The position numbers and the translations under genes are program-made. From an uncultured Eubacteriales bacterium (GTDB lineage: Bacteria > Bacillota > Clostridia > Oscillospirales > Acutalibacteraceae): a stretch of 8,293 nucleotides of DNA. Positions 4,476-8,293 of the stretch are shown piece after piece (position 1 is the stretch's first letter; every line of letters begins with the position of its first letter). The notes beneath the pieces are model-generated. The model did no database searches. It worked only from the letters and a program-made list of their open reading frames with translations, and had not been told where the DNA came from. The DNA lies in contig ONXZ01000048.1 in the NCBI GenBank assembly GCA_900321905.1, forward strand, positions 1-8,293. Direction: 5' to 3'.

Positions 4476-6214
4476 GCGATACCACGTCAAATTTAGCCAA
4501 ACGTAAAGCGTTTACCGACAGTATGTTCCGTCGGCTTTTTTGGCCTACGCTTGTTTCGGCGGCGGGTCTTGCGTTTGGCGATGTGGCAGACGCGCTGTTT
4601 GTGGGAATACGTCTTGGCAAGGTAGGACTTGCAACTATGTCGCTTGTTGCGCCTATATATATGATATACAACGTGCTTGATGTCGGCATTGCCATCGGTG
4701 CTTCTGTTAAATACACGCATTCGCTCGGTAAAGGCGATGCTAAAAAGGGCATAGAATATTTTTCACAAATGCTGATGACTGCCGTTGCGGTTAGCATAAT
4801 TGTCGCGGTGGTCGGCTTGGTATTTATGCCGCAAATACTGCATATGCTCGGCGCAGGCTCCGAGCGCGGCGCCCTGTGGATGTATACAAAAGAATATCTG
4901 CAAATTATGTTTTTGGGCGCACCGCTTACGTTTTTGTACTTTTTGCTGTACTACTGTGTGCGCTGTGATGATGACGAAAAACTTGCAAGCGCAGGCTTTT
5001 TTATAGGATATTTCACAGATGTGGTTGCAAGCGCAGTGTTCATTATGGGATTCAAACTCGACGTGCGCGGCGCAATCTACGCAACGGTGCTTGGCAAAGC
5101 CGTGGGCGTTTGTATATTTATGTTCCACTTCACACGCAAGTGGGCAATACTCAGGTTCGGATTTGTTAAACCCGATTTCAAAATGATTATTGACGCATTG
5201 CAAACAGGTATGGCGTCGTCGTTTGGTTATATCGGTCAGTTTATCGCACTTATTGTTGTCAACAATATTCTGCTTCGTATGGGAGGCGACAGCGCGCTTG
5301 CACAGTTCAACGTTGTGCAGGATGTGTCCTATGTTGCTCTTGCTATTTACTCGGCGCTCGGAGATACAGTGCAGCCGCTTTGCGGCACGTTTTACGCTGA
5401 ACATAACAGGGAAGCGGTCAGACGTGTTATGCAACTCGGCATAATTATAGGCGTGTTCAGCGGCGCTGCCGTTGCTGCTGTATTCGCTTTTTTCGCACCG
5501 CAGATTTGCGATTTGTTCGGCTTAGAGGGCAGTTCAATCAGCGAGGGCGCGTTTGCAGTAAGGCTGTTTTGTTTGTCGATAATACCCGCAGGACTGAGCA
5601 TTACTTGGAGTTCCTGTTTTCAGTCTATCAAACGTGTTAGAATTGTATTTTTGATTAACCAGTTGCGCACGTTTATCTGTTTTCTTGCGTTTGCGCTTAT
5701 ACTGTCGCAGTTTGATATCAAGTGGTTCTGGCTCACCTTCTTCGGTGCAGAGGTTTTAACTATCGCCGTGTGGGTGCCTGTCTGCCATTCTAAAAAAGAG
5801 GCTGTGTCGAACAACGTGTTTACATATCTGCTTGATAATAATTCAACCGACATTGCCGACCTGCTTCAAAAAGCGGAGGAATTCTGCGACGCAAACAACG
5901 CCAATGCAAAGCAGAGTTACTGCGTTTCAATCTGCGTTGAAGAAATCTGCCAGGCGATTATCGAAAATGCCTTTAAAAATCAGGGCAATGAGTATATCCA
6001 ACTTACCCTTTGTTTTGAAAAAAACGGCAACATCGTTATACACCTGCGCGACAATGCGGTAACGTTTAACCCGTTTTCAATGAATATCGGCAACGACTAT
6101 GAAGACGACGAGCAACTTGCCTCTCTTGGCATACAGATTGTAAAAAAGAGGTCAAAGCAGTTCTTCTACCGCAGATATGCCGGCTTTAACACGCTCACCG
6201 TGGAGGTGGAATAA
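4472..6214 (+). CDS. MATE efflux transporter fused to a C-terminal GHKL (RsbW/SpoIIAB-like) ATPase domain
   Basis: A 580-residue two-part protein. Residues about 10-440 form a MATE (MOP superfamily) transporter, with the N-terminal FWPTLVSAAGLAFGDVADAL region, pseudo-repeated halves and about 12 hydrophobic helices. MATE proteins export cationic drugs or metabolites in exchange for sodium or protons. Residues about 455-580 are cytoplasmic and resemble HATPase_c_2: a helix with VEEICQAIIENAF (489-501), RDNAVTFNP (526-534) at the G1 box, and LASLGIQIVKKR (549-560) followed by a YRRYAGFNTLTVEVE tail typical of RsbW-like folds. Plain MATE proteins are about 450 residues, so the extra 130 are a real fusion with no frame break. 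Several expected ATP-binding residues look substituted (Asn to A495, G1 Gly to A529, G2 Gly-Gly to A550-S551), although D527 and G553 remain. It starts inside the DUF2156 stop codon and ends in a TAATG overlap with the GNAT gene. The transported substrate is unknown. Confidence 0.9.
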   Translation: MSDTTSNLAKRKAFTDSMFRRLFWPTLVSAAGLAFGDVADALFVGIRLGKVGLATMSLVAPIYMIYNVLDVGIAIGASVKYTHSLGKGDAKKGIEYFSQMLMTAVAVSIIVAVVGLVFMPQILHMLGAGSERGALWMYTKEYLQIMFLGAPLTFLYFLLYYCVRCDDDEKLASAGFFIGYFTDVVASAVFIMGFKLDVRGAIYATVLGKAVGVCIFMFHFTRKWAILRFGFVKPDFKMIIDALQTGMASSFGYIGQFIALIVVNNILLRMGGDSALAQFNVVQDVSYVALAIYSALGDTVQPLCGTFYAEHNREAVRRVMQLGIIIGVFSGAAVAAVFAFFAPQICDLFGLEGSSISEGAFAVRLFCLSIIPAGLSITWSSCFQSIKRVRIVFLINQLRTFICFLAFALILSQFDIKWFWLTFFGAEVLTIAVWVPVCHSKKEAVSNNVFTYLLDNNSTDIADLLQKAEEFCDANNANAKQSYCVSICVEEICQAIIENAFKNQGNEYIQLTLCFEKNGNIVIHLRDNAVTFNPFSMNIGNDYEDDEQLASLGIQIVKKRSKQFFYRRYAGFNTLTVEVE

Positions 6215-7038
6215 TGAACACCGACATTGCGATTGCAACGATTGACGATATACCTGCACTTTGCAAATTGTGGCAAACGTGCTTTGACGATTCGCCCGAG
6301 TATATAAGCCTGTTTTATCAGGAAAATTTTGAACGGATAACAACTTATGTCTGCAAAGCGGGCGGCGAGATTGTGAGCATGCTGCACGTTTTTGATGCCT
6401 GCTTTAGTTCGGGAAAAGAGCATCAAAAAGCGCTGTTTCTGTATGCAGGGGCAACGCCGCCTGAAAAGCGTCAAAACGGCTATTTTACAAAACTTATAAA
6501 GCACGTTCTGCAGTATGCAAAGGACAGTTCCTGCGCTGTGTTTTTAAAGCCGACTGCAGAACTTGTCGAATATTACAAAAAACTTGGCTTTGAGCCGGAT
6601 TCTCATTTCAGACTCACAAGTTTCAGCAAGGGCAAAGCCGTGCCGATTGCGGTGAATCCGCTTTCAGCAGAGCAGTATAACAAACTCCGCAACGAGGCGT
6701 TTAGCGGCACATCTTATGCAAAGTGGGATGACAGCCATCTTCGCTGGTGCGTGAGGGAAAACGAGTTTTTTGAAGGCAAAACTTTTGCTGTAAATTTTGA
6801 TGGCAAAAACTACTTCGTTATGGGCGCACCTGAGGAAAACGCGTTTTTGATTACGGAAACAAATCTTTCACCGCTGCAACTTGAAACTATCAGCGGCGCG
6901 CTGTGCGAGATGTTCGGCACTCAGTGTGTAAAGGTGTATCTGCCCGAAAACGCCTGCGATTCGGGCGAGGTAATACTCTCGTCAATCGTATATAACGCGC
7001 TGCTGAGAGATAACTATGTAAATCTAATTTTAATATAA
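6214..7038 (+). CDS. GNAT family N-acetyltransferase
   Basis: A soluble 274-residue acyl-CoA-dependent acyltransferase. The N-terminal half carries the GNAT fold. Strand beta4 and motif A read LYAGATPPEKRQNGYFTKLI (76-95), with the acetyl-CoA pyrophosphate loop R-Q-N-G-Y at 86-90, and motif B reads EYYKKLGFEPD (119-129). The C-terminal half (about 140-274) is a second, more divergent domain, so it is longer than a minimal GNAT (about 150-180) and resembles two-domain, Eis-like members. The start is an ATG overlapping the MATE stop (TAATG), with a strong GGAGG seven bases before it. The acceptor substrate cannot be told from the sequence. Its position between the MATE fusion and the phosphatase suggests a role in the same response. 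Confidence 0.87.
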   Translation: MNTDIAIATIDDIPALCKLWQTCFDDSPEYISLFYQENFERITTYVCKAGGEIVSMLHVFDACFSSGKEHQKALFLYAGATPPEKRQNGYFTKLIKHVLQYAKDSSCAVFLKPTAELVEYYKKLGFEPDSHFRLTSFSKGKAVPIAVNPLSAEQYNKLRNEAFSGTSYAKWDDSHLRWCVRENEFFEGKTFAVNFDGKNYFVMGAPEENAFLITETNLSPLQLETISGALCEMFGTQCVKVYLPENACDSGEVILSSIVYNALLRDNYVNLILI

Positions 7039-7050
7039 AGGATGGGTACT

Positions 7051-8293
7051 ATGTCAGACAAAAAAACTAAAAGGAAACACACCGCATCCCTGCGCAGAAA
7101 AACGGCGACTATGGTTTTTATAATATCCATTTTGCTGTCTGTTTTTGCGGTTGTAATCAGTATCGGTTCATATTCGTATATGATAAACCAGCACTACAAG
7201 GACCTTGCTTACGACCTTGCCGAAACTGCCGCTTCTCAGATGAGCGCCGACGATATTGTGCGCTACTATAATGAGGTTAAGAAAATCGGCACATACGATG
7301 ACGACAAGTATTGGGAGGACGAGGCGTACAAAAAGGAATATGACAAAAAGGCTGATGCTCTTAAGGACGAAAAGTATCAGCATATGCTAAAAACTCTTTT
7401 TGATTTTAAGGACAATAACGATATTGAATTTATCTATGTCCAGGTGCTTGACGGCGATATGTGTACATACATCTTTGACGCTGACCGTGCCGATGACAGA
7501 TGTCAACTCGGCACAACGCACCATATTTCAAGCGAAACTATGGACCTTGACGACCGCGAAAACGGCGTTGACGCGTTTATCTCAAACGATGAATACGGCT
7601 GGCTGTGCTCCTGTATGCGCCCTATTAAAGACGCAAACGGCAAGCCCGTTGCGCTGCTTGGCGTTGATGTAAATATGAACGAGATCGTGCATAACATTAT
7701 GGTTTACGTTGTTTCTTTAATTGTATTTATGGCTGCAGTTGTAGCGCTTATTGTAATTCTTGCGATTCGCGGTGTTAACAAAACCCTTGTTCAGCCGATT
7801 AACGACCTTTCTGAAGCAACAAGAACTTTTGTTGAGGACCGCAATGAAGGCGAAAAGGATGTATCTGCTATCTCAAAACTCAACATCAGAACAGGTGACG
7901 AGGTTGAGGCGCTCAGCGACTCAATCAAGCAAATGGAGCAGGATATCAACAACTACATCATCCACCTTACAAGAGTTACCGCGGAGAAGGAGAGAATCGG
8001 TGCGGAACTTGATGTCGCAACTCACATTCAGTCATCAATGCTTCCGAGCATTTTCCCTGCGTTCCCTGAAAGACCTGAGTTTGAAATATACGCTTCAATG
8101 GACCCGGCAAAAGAGGTCGGCGGCGACTTCTATGACTTCTTTATGGTCGATGACCGTCACCTTGCAATCGTTATGGCTGACGTGTCGGGCAAGGGCGTTC
8201 CTGCGGCGTTGTTTATGGTTATCGGTAAAACTCTGATTAAGGACCATACCGTACCGGGAACCGACCTCAGCAGCGTGTTCTCAGAAGTTAATA
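7051..8293 (+). CDS. Membrane sensor with HAMP and SpoIIE-type PP2C serine phosphatase domains, 3' end beyond the window
   Basis: 414 residues are visible. A basic N-terminus is followed by membrane helix 1 (about 21-43). An extracytoplasmic sensor of about 170 residues follows (45-215), Cache-like at its end (GWLCSCMRPIKDANGKPV, then LLGVDVN), then helix 2 (about 216-239). Next come a HAMP domain (about 240-300, with P249 in LVQPI), a short linker with AEKERIGAELDVATHIQSSM (311-330), and the start of a PP2C/SpoIIE domain. The metal-binding aspartates are seen in EVGGDFYDF (355-363, D359) and ADVSGKGVPAALFM (376-389, D377). Such proteins dephosphorylate STAS-domain anti-anti-sigma factors in partner-switching pathways. 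ATG 7051 is preferred over the in-frame ATG at 7042 because AAAGG (7037-7041) abuts 7042 but lies nine bases from 7051. The gene follows the GNAT stop by 12 bases. About 150 C-terminal residues are missing at the edge. Confidence 0.93.
   Translation, partial: MSDKKTKRKHTASLRRKTATMVFIISILLSVFAVVISIGSYSYMINQHYKDLAYDLAETAASQMSADDIVRYYNEVKKIGTYDDDKYWEDEAYKKEYDKKADALKDEKYQHMLKTLFDFKDNNDIEFIYVQVLDGDMCTYIFDADRADDRCQLGTTHHISSETMDLDDRENGVDAFISNDEYGWLCSCMRPIKDANGKPVALLGVDVNMNEIVHNIMVYVVSLIVFMAAVVALIVILAIRGVNKTLVQPINDLSEATRTFVEDRNEGEKDVSAISKLNIRTGDEVEALSDSIKQMEQDINNYIIHLTRVTAEKERIGAELDVATHIQSSMLPSIFPAFPERPEFEIYASMDPAKEVGGDFYDFFMVDDRHLAIVMADVSGKGVPAALFMVIGKTLIKDHTVPGTDLSSVFSEVN

Noticed and set aside
4023..4490. 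Minus-strand open frame of 155 residues
   Set aside because: It is a shadow of the DUF2156 gene, whose forward translation matches family motifs along its length.
4763..5434. Minus-strand open frame of 223 residues
   Set aside because: It is antisense to the MATE domain, rich in His and Cys as expected from reverse reading of membrane codons, and has no promoter or ribosome binding site.
7760..8236. Plus-strand open frame of 158 residues in another frame
   Set aside because: The overlapping frame from 7051 encodes an unmistakable HAMP plus PP2C protein; this frame is a Ser/Arg-rich shadow.

Overview
The window looks like chromosomal DNA of a low-to-medium GC Gram-positive anaerobe of class Clostridia (Bacillota), plausibly a gut member of the Oscillospiraceae/Ruminococcaceae. 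This rests on a T-box leader in front of an aminoacyl-tRNA synthetase gene, near-consensus vegetative promoters, strong GGAGG-type ribosome binding sites, an ECF-type vitamin transporter subunit, a DUF2156 protein and a SpoIIE-type phosphatase. The genus assignment is inference; no rRNA or other taxonomic marker is present.

Layout. (1) Positions 1-1136, minus strand: asparaginyl-tRNA synthetase (asnS), cut by the left edge. It is preceded by a complete tRNA-Asn-sensing T-box riboswitch (about 1151-1410) with an intrinsic terminator, a competing antiterminator and a consensus promoter (1417-1446). (2) Positions about 1458-2285, plus strand: the remains of a right-handed beta-helix surface-type protein whose reading frame continues upstream of any usable start codon, so its 5' end appears lost next to the asnS promoter. 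A 51-residue small protein with its own ribosome binding site follows (2297-2452). (3) Positions 2505-3428: a membrane protein of the ECF transporter S-component family (RibU-like) with a long charged N-terminal extension, closed by a clear terminator. (4) From a consensus promoter at 3507-3535, a tightly packed operon runs to the right edge: DUF2156 protein (TTG start), MATE transporter fused to a GHKL/RsbW-like ATPase domain, GNAT acetyltransferase, and a membrane-anchored sensor with HAMP and SpoIIE/PP2C phosphatase domains, cut by the right edge.

How the genes work together. asnS is controlled by uncharged tRNA-Asn. The rightmost operon is the most interesting part. Its junctions are a 4-base ATGA overlap, a 1-base TAATG overlap and a 12-base gap, so the four genes are almost certainly co-transcribed. 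It joins a partner-switching-type phosphatase to an RsbW-like domain that is covalently attached to an efflux transporter, and to two acetyltransferase-fold proteins. A plausible but untested reading is that an extracytoplasmic signal drives the phosphatase, an unseen STAS-domain protein is the shuttle, and the MATE-linked ATPase domain receives or relays the signal at the membrane. The ATPase domain has lost several canonical nucleotide-binding residues, so it may be a binding module rather than a kinase.
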